From: Clostridia bacterium
GTDB taxonomy: Bacteria > Bacillota > Clostridia > Christensenellales > Aristaeellaceae
Reading direction: 5' to 3'
Assembly: GCA_009784985.1 (NCBI GenBank)
Contig: WQXF01000005.1
Span: 1-48,059, forward strand
DNA length: 48,059 bases
In this document: positions 1 through 7,278 of the stretch, piece by piece
Layout: every line of letters starts with the position of its first letter
How positions within the stretch are numbered: position 1 is the stretch's first letter
Position numbers and translations under genes: made by a program
Notes under the pieces: model-generated
Database searches by the model: none
What the model was told of the DNA's origin: nothing
Seen by the model: the letters and a program-made list of their open reading frames with translations, nothing else

Positions 1-514
1 AAGCAATGGGGATACACACCTGCAACACAAACTCACCCGGCTCCAATCGCAGGCGGCCGACGGGAGCATCCAAAATAGCGTGTATGGACATGATCCGCCC
101 ACCCTTAGGCCCAAACAGCACAACCTCGGCATCGGTTAACAGCAACGCCAGCACGGTCTCCCGATAAGCGATGGTACCGCATAGATTGCCGCCCAGGGTG
201 ATGCGGCACTGGTTGGTATGATCAGCGATCCGCCCGCAAACCAGCCCAAGCAACGGAAACAGACCCGAATCTTTGATCGCCCGCAGGGGCACACACCCGC
301 CGATCACCAAAAACCCGTTTTGAACACCCAGCACGTTCATCTCGGGAATCTGCTTTAGGTCGATCACCGCATCGGGAGCGACGACACCCGCGCGGCACAT
401 GGTGATGATCTCGCTGCCGCCACCATAGTAAAAAGCTTGGGCGTATTCTTGATGCAGTGCCACGGCTTGTTCGGCTGTATCGGGCTGGGCATAGGCAAAA
501 TCCCGTGCGATCAT
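1..514 (-). CDS. Molybdenum hydroxylase FAD-binding subunit (partial, 3' end outside window)
   Basis: This is the N-terminal part of about 171 residues of the FAD-binding subunit of a xanthine dehydrogenase/CO dehydrogenase-type enzyme. In this family the subunit passes electrons from the iron-sulfur clusters to FAD. The FAD-contact motifs YYGGGSEI (about residue 30) and TLGGNLCGT (about residue 105) are readable. The ATG overlaps the TGA of the upstream molybdopterin subunit gene as ATGA, which fixes the start and implies translational coupling. The gene runs off the left edge in frame. A 2Fe-2S subunit would be expected next but cannot be seen. The family is clear, the substrate is not. Confidence 0.85.
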   Translation of the reverse strand, partial: MIARDFAYAQPDTAEQAVALHQEYAQAFYYGGGSEIITMCRAGVVAPDAVIDLKQIPEMNVLGVQNGFLVIGGCVPLRAIKDSGLFPLLGLVCGRIADHTNQCRITLGGNLCGTIAYRETVLALLLTDAEVVLFGPKGGRIMSIHAILDAPVGRLRLEPGEFVLQVCIPIA

Positions 515-2859
515 ACGCTCCCTCCCGATGCCTTCCACAACAGTTCAGCGGTGATGGGCAGGGTGTTGATCTCCACCCCAAGAGCCGTGTAAAGGGCGTT
601 GCCCAGGGCGGCGGGCATGCCCAAAATGCCATGCTCCGCAAAACTGCGCACACCAAAGGGTGCGTCCTGCTGTGGGGTGGTGACAAAATCCACCCGGTAA
701 TCCGGCTCTTGGCCAATGTGCAGCAGCTTGTAGGTGCGCAGGCTGGGGGTGTTCATCACGCCCGCCGAATCATAAGCATAGACCTCCCTGCTAGCTAGGC
801 TTAGGCCCATGGATGCGCCGCCGTTGATCATCTCGGCAGTAAATTTGGGGTTGATGAGGGCGCCGATGTCCAGCACCGTGCTGGCGTTTAGTATACGATA
901 GGTGAAATCTAGGATGTCCAGCTCGATCTCTACGGCTTGGGCGCCCACCGTCCAAGCCGGTGAGGGTTTGCCTCGCCCGGTTTCCGGCTCTAACGGAGAC
1001 AGCCCCTTGAGCATAAACGCCCCCCGCCCCAGCACCGGCTCCCCCACCGACTTGCCGTTTGGTGTTTTGTACCCATGCACCAGCTTGCTTAACAAAAAAA
1101 GCTCCTGGGGATTGCTTTTTTTGTAGGCCATGCCGTCCCCAATTTCAACATCTTCGGGCAGGCAGTGCAAGGCCTGGGCAGCGGTTTCCCTGATCTGGGC
1201 CAGGGCATCGTCGGCCGCGCGCATTACGGCGCGCCCTGCCAGGTATTCGCTCAGGCTGGCTACGGTTTTCCAGTGCTTGGGGTGCGTTCGGGTATCGACA
1301 CTCGTGGCCACAAACACGTTGCCTACGTTTATGTTGAGTTTGTCGGCCAGCATTTGGGCGAGTCTGGTTTGGTCGCCGCTGCCCATTTCCACCACGCCGA
1401 TGTTTAGGTTCACACTGCCGTCTCCATTGAAGGTGATTGTTGCGCCGGATATGGCGTCGGTGGGTGGATTGGCGGCCTTCCACAGGCAGGCGACGCCCTT
1501 GGCACGCACTGTACGCTCGTCCACCTGGATGCGCGCGCCTTCATCCCAGCAGGCCAGAGTTCTCAATTTGTTCAGGCATCCCGGCAGATCGCCCACATTG
1601 CTGGCGGTGCACACTGCCTGGGTGGGGCTCAGATGGCCGGGCTGGATGGCGTTGCGTTGGCGTATCTCTATCGGGTCTAAGCTGCAGGCCTTTGCCAACG
1701 CATCCATGGCACGCTCCACACAAAACAGATAGGATTCATGCCCAAAACCCCGGTACGACGTGGCGTACGTCCGGTTGGTATACACGCAGCAGGCGTTGAT
1801 CAAAAGATGCTCGATGTTGTACGGGCCCGTGCCGTTGGCCGCCATGGCCACCGTCATGTAAGGGGCAATATCGGCATATGCGCCGCAATCCAGCCGGTAT
1901 GTGAGCTCCGCGGCACGCAGCAAACCGTCCCTTGATGCGCCTAGCTTGATATTCGCCTCTAACGCCAGGCGGCAGGGGGCGGTGGTCATATCTTGTTCTC
2001 TGGTGAGCAGCACCCGCACAGGCCGCCCGCCTACGGACCGGGTGGCCATGTAGGCCAGCAGTTCCAGCGTTACGGCAGCCTTGCCACCAAAGGAGCCGCC
2101 CACATAAGGTGTTTGCACCCGCACCTTGCCCATAGGGATGGAAAAATAATGGGCAATCTGCTCCTGCACCACATGGGGCGCCTGGGAGCAAGTCGTTATA
2201 CACACCTCGCCATCGGCCGCAACCGAAGCCCTGGCCGAACGTACCTCCATGGCCACATGGTCGCTGGGGGGCAGGTAGTAGTTCTTTTCTATCAGGATGT
2301 CGCATTGCTGCAACACGGCCTGGGCCTCTCCCTTTTGGATCCTATGTTGGCTGGTGATGTTGCTGCCCGGCTGGGGATACACATTGCCCACGGCCAACCG
2401 ATACAAACCAAGCCCGTCGTGCAAGATGGGCGCATCGGCGGCCAGCGCTTGAGAGGGCGTGAGCACAAAAGGCAGGGGCGCATAGTCCACCCGGATGGCC
2501 TGGACGGCCAGATCGGCCAAGGCCTCGCTTTCCGCTACTACGATAGCCACGGCCTCCCCGGCGTAGCGCACGCGATCCAAGGCCAGGGGCGGGCGGTCTT
2601 CAATCAACACACCGGTGAGCACCGGAAAATCCCCGCCGGTCACCACGGTTTTAACGCCTGGCATGGCGGCCGCCTGGCTCACATCCATGGATTGAATCAA
2701 CGCGTGAGCAAAAGGGCTGGTGAGCACCCGCGCCACCAGCTCGCCCGGCATCATCAAATCACCGCAGTATGTTGCCTGGCCGGTTACCTTTTGCCAGGCT
2801 TCGATCCGTTGTACATTGTCGGTTATGCTGGTTTTGATGGGAACCACCTTTTCACCCAT
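511..2859 (-). CDS. Xanthine dehydrogenase-family molybdopterin-binding subunit
   Basis: At 782 residues this is the usual length for the catalytic large subunit of a molybdenum hydroxylase, which hydroxylates purines, aldehydes or similar heterocycles. The N-terminal third (WQKVTGQATYCGDL onward) is the a/b hammerhead domain. The cofactor-binding part follows, with GGSFGGK, SYRGFGHE (the family's substrate-site Arg segment) and VVEMGSGDQTRL. Near the C-terminus, RSFAEHGILG aligns with the family's usual GEPP segment, so its Glu is the probable catalytic base although the surrounding residues differ. It is the first visible gene of an operon with the FAD subunit. No clear ribosome binding site precedes the ATG, so the exact start is less certain. 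Purine or related heterocycle metabolism is likely, the exact substrate unknown. Confidence 0.87.
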   Translation of the reverse strand: MGEKVVPIKTSITDNVQRIEAWQKVTGQATYCGDLMMPGELVARVLTSPFAHALIQSMDVSQAAAMPGVKTVVTGGDFPVLTGVLIEDRPPLALDRVRYAGEAVAIVVAESEALADLAVQAIRVDYAPLPFVLTPSQALAADAPILHDGLGLYRLAVGNVYPQPGSNITSQHRIQKGEAQAVLQQCDILIEKNYYLPPSDHVAMEVRSARASVAADGEVCITTCSQAPHVVQEQIAHYFSIPMGKVRVQTPYVGGSFGGKAAVTLELLAYMATRSVGGRPVRVLLTREQDMTTAPCRLALEANIKLGASRDGLLRAAELTYRLDCGAYADIAPYMTVAMAANGTGPYNIEHLLINACCVYTNRTYATSYRGFGHESYLFCVERAMDALAKACSLDPIEIRQRNAIQPGHLSPTQAVCTASNVGDLPGCLNKLRTLACWDEGARIQVDERTVRAKGVACLWKAANPPTDAISGATITFNGDGSVNLNIGVVEMGSGDQTRLAQMLADKLNINVGNVFVATSVDTRTHPKHWKTVASLSEYLAGRAVMRAADDALAQIRETAAQALHCLPEDVEIGDGMAYKKSNPQELFLLSKLVHGYKTPNGKSVGEPVLGRGAFMLKGLSPLEPETGRGKPSPAWTVGAQAVEIELDILDFTYRILNASTVLDIGALINPKFTAEMINGGASMGLSLASREVYAYDSAGVMNTPSLRTYKLLHIGQEPDYRVDFVTTPQQDAPFGVRSFAEHGILGMPAALGNALYTALGVEINTLPITAELLWKASGGSV

Positions 2860-2890
2860 AGTGTTTTGATGGTGCCCAATTTATTCGATA

Positions 2891-2943
2891 TTGATTAAAG
2901 AAAAGGACATATGCTATACTTGCCTCAAAACAAACACAAGGAG
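2891..2943 (+). promoter_or_regulatory. Promoter and RBS of the SIS-domain gene
   Basis: A -35 TTGATT (2891-2896) and a -10 TATACT (2915-2920) lie 18 bp apart, followed by AAGGAG (2938-2943) five bases before the ATG. The region also separates the divergent molybdopterin subunit gene. Confidence 0.65.
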
Positions 2944-2948
2944 CGTAT

Positions 2949-3983
2949 ATGAGCCATACATATCAAGAGCTAAAAAGCCAATACGAAGCCATGGAGCGCA
3001 CCCTAACCTATGTGGATGAACGCCTGCCCGAGATCACCGCCCTGCTGGGCGGATGCGATCAGTTGGTGTTTGTGGGCTGTGGATCCAGTTACACGGTGGC
3101 TGTTTCCGGCGCGCTGACGGCGTGGCTGCGCTTAAAAAAACCGGCCTTGGCCCTGCCCGCGGGCGATCTTTTGTTGCATACCGAAAGCTACCGGCCTGTG
3201 TTAGAGGGCAGCGCCATGGTGGTGCTCTCCCGCTCCGGCGAAACCAGCGAGGTGATCCGGGCCCTGGAGCGAGTGCAAGAAATGGGTGTAAATCACAAAG
3301 TGCTGGGCGTTGCCTGCAAAGAAGGATCGGCCCTGGCCAACCACAGCGATTGCATCTTGGAGATGCCCTGGGCCTTTGACCACAGCGTATGCCAAACCCG
3401 CACGGTATCTTGCCTGTATCTTTTTTGTGTGTATGCCGCCGCCAGCCTGGCCGGGGATAAAGCATTGCTGGCGGATTTGCGCTCGGTTGTGGCGGGGGGG
3501 CCTGCCTTTATGAACGCCCACGAGGCAACGCTCCAGGCCGTGGGCCAAAGGGATTGGACCCATGCCGTGGTGCTGGGCGACGGGGAGCTGGCCGGGATGT
3601 GCGACGAAGGCGCCCTGGCTTTCAAAGAGATTTGCCAGGTGCCGTCCAACGCCTATCATCTGTTGGATACACGGCACGGCCCCATGGTGCTGATCGGCAA
3701 ACAAACGCTGGTGATTGCGGTGTTGTCCTGTGCCCAAAACAAGCTGGAGCTGGATATGCTGCGCGACCTGGTGGCCAAGGGCGCAACCGTTGTGGCCTAT
3801 AGTGACGAGCCCATTGAGATACCCGGCGTGGTAAGCGTTAGCTTTGGGCAAAAGCTGGCCCATCCGGCCCGGGGGTTGCCGGCCATTGCGGTGTGCCAGT
3901 TGATTAGCTACTATAAATCCTTCCAAACCGGCGCAAACCCGGACGAACCCGATGGGCTGAGCCCGTGGATTGTGTTGGGGTAA
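2949..3983 (+). CDS. SIS-domain sugar-phosphate isomerase/deaminase-like protein
   Basis: This 344-residue protein has two SIS (sugar isomerase) domains, the fold of the isomerase half of glucosamine-6-phosphate synthase and of the AgaS and FrlB deglycases. The phosphosugar-binding signatures FVGCGSSYT (about residue 38) and VVLSRSGETSEV (about residue 93) are intact. A second domain starts around AVVLGDGELAGMCDEGALAFKE, and the DTRHGPM segment resembles the ligand site of that family. There is no glutaminase domain, so it should act on a phosphorylated amino sugar or glycated amine rather than synthesise glucosamine-6-phosphate. It has its own promoter and ends 4 bp from the convergent amidohydrolase gene. 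The substrate cannot be named from sequence. Confidence 0.8.
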   Translation: MSHTYQELKSQYEAMERTLTYVDERLPEITALLGGCDQLVFVGCGSSYTVAVSGALTAWLRLKKPALALPAGDLLLHTESYRPVLEGSAMVVLSRSGETSEVIRALERVQEMGVNHKVLGVACKEGSALANHSDCILEMPWAFDHSVCQTRTVSCLYLFCVYAAASLAGDKALLADLRSVVAGGPAFMNAHEATLQAVGQRDWTHAVVLGDGELAGMCDEGALAFKEICQVPSNAYHLLDTRHGPMVLIGKQTLVIAVLSCAQNKLELDMLRDLVAKGATVVAYSDEPIEIPGVVSVSFGQKLAHPARGLPAIAVCQLISYYKSFQTGANPDEPDGLSPWIVLG

Positions 3984-3987
3984 AACA

Positions 3988-5286
3988 TCAGAGCACCACA
4001 CCGGCCCTCTCCAATCGAAAAATATCATAGGGATTCTGCACAAACAGGTGGCGGGCGATCTCGTTCGCCTCTTCTATATCCAGTTGATCATCAATGGCCT
4101 TGCGCGCTAGGGAGGCGCTTACATCTTCTTTGGCCAGGGCCAAATGCCCGTATACGCCATCTATAAACACATAGTCGCCGCCAAAGGCGCAAATTTTGTT
4201 CACGGGCACGGTATCCAGCCACTCCCGCAGGGCCATGCGGCTGGCGTTGGGCGAGATGATGTGGGCCCAGCACATGTCCAGGTACACGTTGGGGAACATC
4301 TTGCCCATGGCCCCCAGTTCCATTTGATAGGGATACCCGATGTGCATCAGCACAAAACGTACATCCGGATAACGCAGCAGCAGGCTGCACAGCTGCGTTG
4401 GGTTGGCGTGGGCCAGCAGGTTGCCGTTGCCCTCCTGCAGGCCGGTGTGAATCTGCACCGTCATGTCCCGCTTGGCTACCCGGCGCAGGATGTGATGCAG
4501 CATGTAGTCTTGATACGCCTTGGTGGTGTGAACGGTTTTGGTCTCCCAATCCGGCAGGTGGGCGTCCTTCCAAAAGCCTTGAAAGCATTGCTCCGCCTCA
4601 TGATAGCTGCCATCCTCCACCAGCAGGGAGCGCCCGTAGGCCATGGGGGTTTTAAAACCCACCACACCGGCCTCGCAGGCAAGGTCGATCATGGTTTCGC
4701 AGGCCTCCAGCCAATCAACAAATGAATGAATGGGCGCGCCCACAAAGCGCTGCACGCCTTCGATATCGCTAAAAAACTTGGGCAGTATGAACTGGCCCAT
4801 TTGGGTCATGCTGCGGAAGTAACGGCGGTCACAGTCCCAGTCGCTGTCCAACACGCACATGGCGATGTTCGAAACTTGTTTGAGCACGCGCTCATAGTGG
4901 GCGCCCGAGGCCATACCCGCCCGGAACGCGGCGTCCAGCGCTTCCACTGTGCCGCCGTCGATGCGGGGCAAACCGTAAATCCCCTGAACCGAACGATCCA
5001 AGGCCCGGCCATACCCGGTGTGGCGGCATAGGGCCCAATAGGGTTCGCAGATGCGCCAGCGCTCCCCCACGGGCAGGCGGGTGTCCAACACCCGTTGCAG
5101 ATCGGCCACGGGCATTCCGGCGGACACCAGATCGCGGTTAAAGTAATGGCTTAGGTATTCGGTAAAAAAGTCGCCCTGGGGATCGCGCTTTGCTTCTGTG
5201 CCCGGCAGGTGTTCGTGGGTATCGATCACCGTTAGGCCTTGTACATAGGCCAGGATGCGTTCATAGGCTTGGGCATAAGAAATCAT
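3988..5286 (-). CDS. Metal-dependent amidohydrolase family protein
   Basis: This 432-residue TIM-barrel hydrolase resembles the amidohydrolase-2 group (decarboxylases, lactonases and uronate-isomerase relatives). The first metal motif is TVIDTHEHLPG near residue 20. Later motifs are VQIHTGLQEGNGN, FVLMHIGYP and the C-terminal CAFGGDY with a probable metal Asp. The start was set at the ATG preceded by AAAGGAGG at a five-base spacing. A longer reading frame begins 63 bp upstream but would run through the operator. The gene is convergent with the SIS-domain gene and has a well-formed promoter overlapped by a long inverted repeat, so it is probably controlled by a substrate-responsive repressor encoded elsewhere. 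Its reaction is not identifiable. Confidence 0.75.
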   Translation of the reverse strand: MISYAQAYERILAYVQGLTVIDTHEHLPGTEAKRDPQGDFFTEYLSHYFNRDLVSAGMPVADLQRVLDTRLPVGERWRICEPYWALCRHTGYGRALDRSVQGIYGLPRIDGGTVEALDAAFRAGMASGAHYERVLKQVSNIAMCVLDSDWDCDRRYFRSMTQMGQFILPKFFSDIEGVQRFVGAPIHSFVDWLEACETMIDLACEAGVVGFKTPMAYGRSLLVEDGSYHEAEQCFQGFWKDAHLPDWETKTVHTTKAYQDYMLHHILRRVAKRDMTVQIHTGLQEGNGNLLAHANPTQLCSLLLRYPDVRFVLMHIGYPYQMELGAMGKMFPNVYLDMCWAHIISPNASRMALREWLDTVPVNKICAFGGDYVFIDGVYGHLALAKEDVSASLARKAIDDQLDIEEANEIARHLFVQNPYDIFRLERAGVVL

Positions 5287-5296
5287 ATTGGCCTCC

Positions 5297-5351
5297 TTTA
5301 TGTGATGTATATATGCAGAACTATTATACATCACATAAATGGATTCCACAA
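5297..5351 (-). promoter_or_regulatory. Promoter with overlapping palindromic operator for the amidohydrolase gene
   Basis: On the minus strand a -35 TTGTGG (5351-5346) and a perfect -10 TATAAT (5328-5323) are separated by 17 bp. A perfect 15-bp inverted repeat, TTTATGTGATGTATA at 5297-5311 and its complement at 5325-5339, places one arm over the -10 and spacer and the other just after the expected transcription start. The 13-bp gap puts arm centres 28 bp apart. This arrangement is typical of a repressor operator. No regulator gene adjoins it. Confidence 0.7.
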
Positions 5352-5352
5352 C

Positions 5353-6282
5353 TTAGTAAAACAGCTTCACAAACCCTTGCATGCCATTGCCGCCAGCGCC
5401 ATACCCAGTGCCGCCCCGGTTGCCACCCCCTCCCGATCCCTCGGTTACATGATACGTGGCTTCGGGGGTGGGATCGGTATACGCTACGGAGTTCGGGGCC
5501 ATTGAGCCTGTGGCTCCGCTGCTTCCAACAATGAGGGAAAGCACGGCGGATTCCCCGGAATATCCCCAGCTTCCGCCCGAACCGGGGTTTTTGGCTATGC
5601 CGCCGTCGCCGCCGCCTCCACCGGTTGCCCAGGCGGAAGAGGACCCGACAGTCACAAGAGATTGCCTGCCGGAGTTGCCGTTTGCCCCAATACCGCTTAC
5701 GCCGGAACCGCCGCCCCCTGCAACGATGGTGGCATACCCCACCTCGGGCAGTTGGATGCATACGGCGCCTGCGGCCGCTTGGCCGCCATAATTTGAGTAA
5801 ACCACCCCAAGGCCTCCGCTGCCCCCCGCACCACCGCCGCCGCATAACTGAACCATTAAATATCGGATGCCTCGAGGCCAGGTTGTTGCCGTCAACGCGC
5901 TGCTGATTTGTGCCCCCGTGCGGCTGTTGATAGCCGTTGAAACCCAGACTTCACCATCGGCGAAACGGTTGACATAACGGGTCACCTGGGTATTGAGCGT
6001 TCCCCACAACGTTGGCCCGCGTTGGGTTCTGCTGCTGGGGCGGCACCCCACTTTAGGAAAAACATAGGGTGTGCCGCCATACATAAACCCGGATACGGAA
6101 AACGTTTCATTTCGATATAGGCCTACAGAGGATTTGGTCGGGATGGGCGTGCCCCGGTTGTAGAGGGTCTGGCCGCCCAGCTTTACGCTATCCGCATAAG
6201 AAATACCGTCGAGAAAACGCTTGTAGATACCATCTTCCAGCATGATCCACTCAGCATTCTGCAAGATTTCTGTAAATAACAT
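5353..6282 (-). CDS. Glycine-rich surface/appendage-like protein
   Basis: This 309-residue protein has no recognisable signal peptide. Residues 1-135 form a non-repetitive domain (MLFTEILQNAEWIMLEDG onward). The rest is very rich in glycine, with runs such as LCGGGGAGGSGGLG, VAGGGGSGVSG and GSGGGGNRGGTGYGAGGNG, ending in GFVKLFY. Similar glycine-rich C-terminal domains occur in phage tail fibres and in secreted bacterial proteins whose poly-glycine helices pack side by side. It lies 15 bp downstream of the collagen-like gene on the same strand with its own AAGGTGG ribosome binding site, so the two probably form an operon making one surface structure. The function is not established. Confidence 0.6.
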   Translation of the reverse strand: MLFTEILQNAEWIMLEDGIYKRFLDGISYADSVKLGGQTLYNRGTPIPTKSSVGLYRNETFSVSGFMYGGTPYVFPKVGCRPSSRTQRGPTLWGTLNTQVTRYVNRFADGEVWVSTAINSRTGAQISSALTATTWPRGIRYLMVQLCGGGGAGGSGGLGVVYSNYGGQAAAGAVCIQLPEVGYATIVAGGGGSGVSGIGANGNSGRQSLVTVGSSSAWATGGGGGDGGIAKNPGSGGSWGYSGESAVLSLIVGSSGATGSMAPNSVAYTDPTPEATYHVTEGSGGGGNRGGTGYGAGGNGMQGFVKLFY

Positions 6283-6297
6283 ACTGCCACCACCTTA

Positions 6298-7035
6298 TCA
6301 CGCAATATGGTCGATTCTTACGGCGATTAAGCCCTGGATCACGTTGTTTAGGAATGCGACGGCGTTTGTTATCGACAACCCAACCATGGGTCCGTTGGCG
6401 GGGGGTATGTAGCCGATATCGCCCGGCGGGCCTTCCGGGCCAGGAAGCCCTTGCAAACCCTGGGGGCCTTCCAGCCCCGGAACGCCTTGCAAACCCTGGG
6501 GGCCTTCAGGCCCCGTAGCGCCTTGTAAACCTTGGGGACCTTCCGGGCCCTGGGTTCCTTGCAAGCCTTGGGGGCCTTCCGGCCCGGTTGCTCCTTGCAG
6601 GCCCTGGGGCCCTGCTGGCCCCGGAATCCCTTGCAGGCCCTGGGCGCCTTCCGGCCCCGGAATCCCTTGCAAACCCTGGGCGCCTTCCGGCCCCGGAGTC
6701 CCTTGCAAACCCTGCGGCCCTTCCGGCCCCGGAGTCCCTTGGGGGCCTTCTAAGCCCGGCGTTCCTTGCAATCCTTGGGGGCCTTCCAAACCCGGGACAC
6801 CTTGCAAACCCTGGGGACCTTCCAGGCCCGGGACGCCCTGCAAGCCCTGGGGGCCTGCTGGCCCCTGAATTCCTTGCAAACCCTGGAGGCCTTCCGCCCC
6901 CGGAACACCTTGCAGGCCTTGGGGGCCTTCCGGCCCCGGAATCCCTTGTAAACCCTGGGGCCCTTGGGACCCTGGAGCGCCCTGTGAACCTTGCGGGCCT
7001 TCCACCCCCGGAGCGCCCTGTGGGCCCTGGGGCCC
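6298..7035 (-). pseudogene. Collagen-like protein gene, C-terminal part, cut off by a mobile element
   Basis: About 246 codons remain of a gene for a collagen-like G-X-Y repeat protein, mostly GPQGLQG and GPEGPQG triplets, with a short non-collagen C-terminus ([12 protein letters not shown] to IDHIA). The frame is open to 7035 and preceded directly by a TAG at 7036-7038 that belongs to the mobile-element junction. The only upstream initiation candidate is a GTG at 7005. The N-terminal exon-like piece lies 8 kb away at 15071-15301 on the same strand. Joining the two at the shared CCC gives an uninterrupted 315-residue protein in perfect triplet register. Collagen-like bacterial proteins are usually surface or spore-coat filaments. 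The fragment may still be translated from the GTG, but it has lost its native start. Confidence 0.8.
6420..7035 (-). repeat. G-X-Y collagen-type tandem repeat DNA
   Basis: A run of roughly 68 nine-base triplet codons encodes Gly-X-Tyr-type collagen repeats (GPQ, GLQG, GPEG variants). The DNA is very G- and C-skewed, which keeps all three minus-strand frames and the opposite strand largely open and produces spurious overlapping reading frames. Repeat-number variation is expected. Confidence 0.9.
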
Positions 7036-7036
7036 C
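7034..7036. other. Left attachment-site core (CCC)
   Basis: This triplet is shared with 15090-15092. To its left is collagen repeat DNA (GGCCCTGGGGC), to its right element DNA (TACGAGTAG). A three-base shared core fits a large serine recombinase, which exchanges strands at a two-base core. Exactly which two of the three C are exchanged cannot be told. Confidence 0.7.
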
Positions 7037-7055
7037 TACGAGTAGATTAAAACCC

Positions 7056-7090
7056 AACCAAGAGAAAAGGACATGTTCTCTTGGTTTTTT
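7056..7090 (+). terminator. Intrinsic terminator just inside the left end of the element
   Basis: A perfect 11-bp stem, AACCAAGAGAA (7056-7066) with TTCTCTTGGTT (7076-7086) and a 9-base loop, is followed by a run of T (7085-7090). It would stop rightward transcription entering from the host gene before the recombinase operon. Confidence 0.75.
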
Positions 7091-7119
7091 TGGTTTTCCA
7101 CGACGCATATACATATAAT
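7090..7119 (+). promoter_or_regulatory. Probable promoter of the recombinase operon
   Basis: A -10 TATAAT (7114-7119) is preceded 18 bp upstream by a weak -35, TTGGTT (7090-7095), which starts in the T tract of the preceding terminator. The next gene begins 15 bp downstream of the -10 with GGAGG at 7122-7126. Confidence 0.5.
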
Positions 7120-7134
7120 GCGGAGGTGGAATAT

Positions 7135-7278
7135 GTGAGCGAGGACAAGAAAAGGATTACGCTACCGAAAAATCTCCAAGTCGAGATAATGAAGTTCTTT
7201 TTGAAAACCTCAATCCCCAAGATAAAAAAAGAGAAAGAAAGTCGCCTATCAAAATCAAATGATAGGGGCGATTCTTGA
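7135..7278 (+). CDS. Small basic protein coupled to the serine recombinase (47 aa)
   Basis: A 47-residue protein starts at GTG 7135, eight bases after a strong GGAGG. It reads MSEDKKRITLPKNLQ onward, is rich in Lys, Arg and Glu, and is predicted mostly helical with a KRITLP stretch like the strand of ribbon-helix-helix proteins. Its TGA overlaps the recombinase ATG by one base (TGATG), so the two should be co-translated. I do not recognise the family. By position it could be a recombination directionality factor or an autoregulator of the recombinase. That role is inference only. Confidence 0.6.
   Translation: MSEDKKRITLPKNLQVEIMKFFLKTSIPKIKKEKESRLSKSNDRGDS

Noticed and set aside
6420-7035. 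Long open frames on both strands across the collagen-like region
   Set aside because: They arise from the skewed composition of G-X-Y codons. Only one frame gives regular Gly every third residue and has a matching N-terminal piece.
7036-7038. TA as the attachment core
   Set aside because: TA is also common to both junctions, but using it leaves the collagen frame shifted by one base, whereas CCC restores it exactly.
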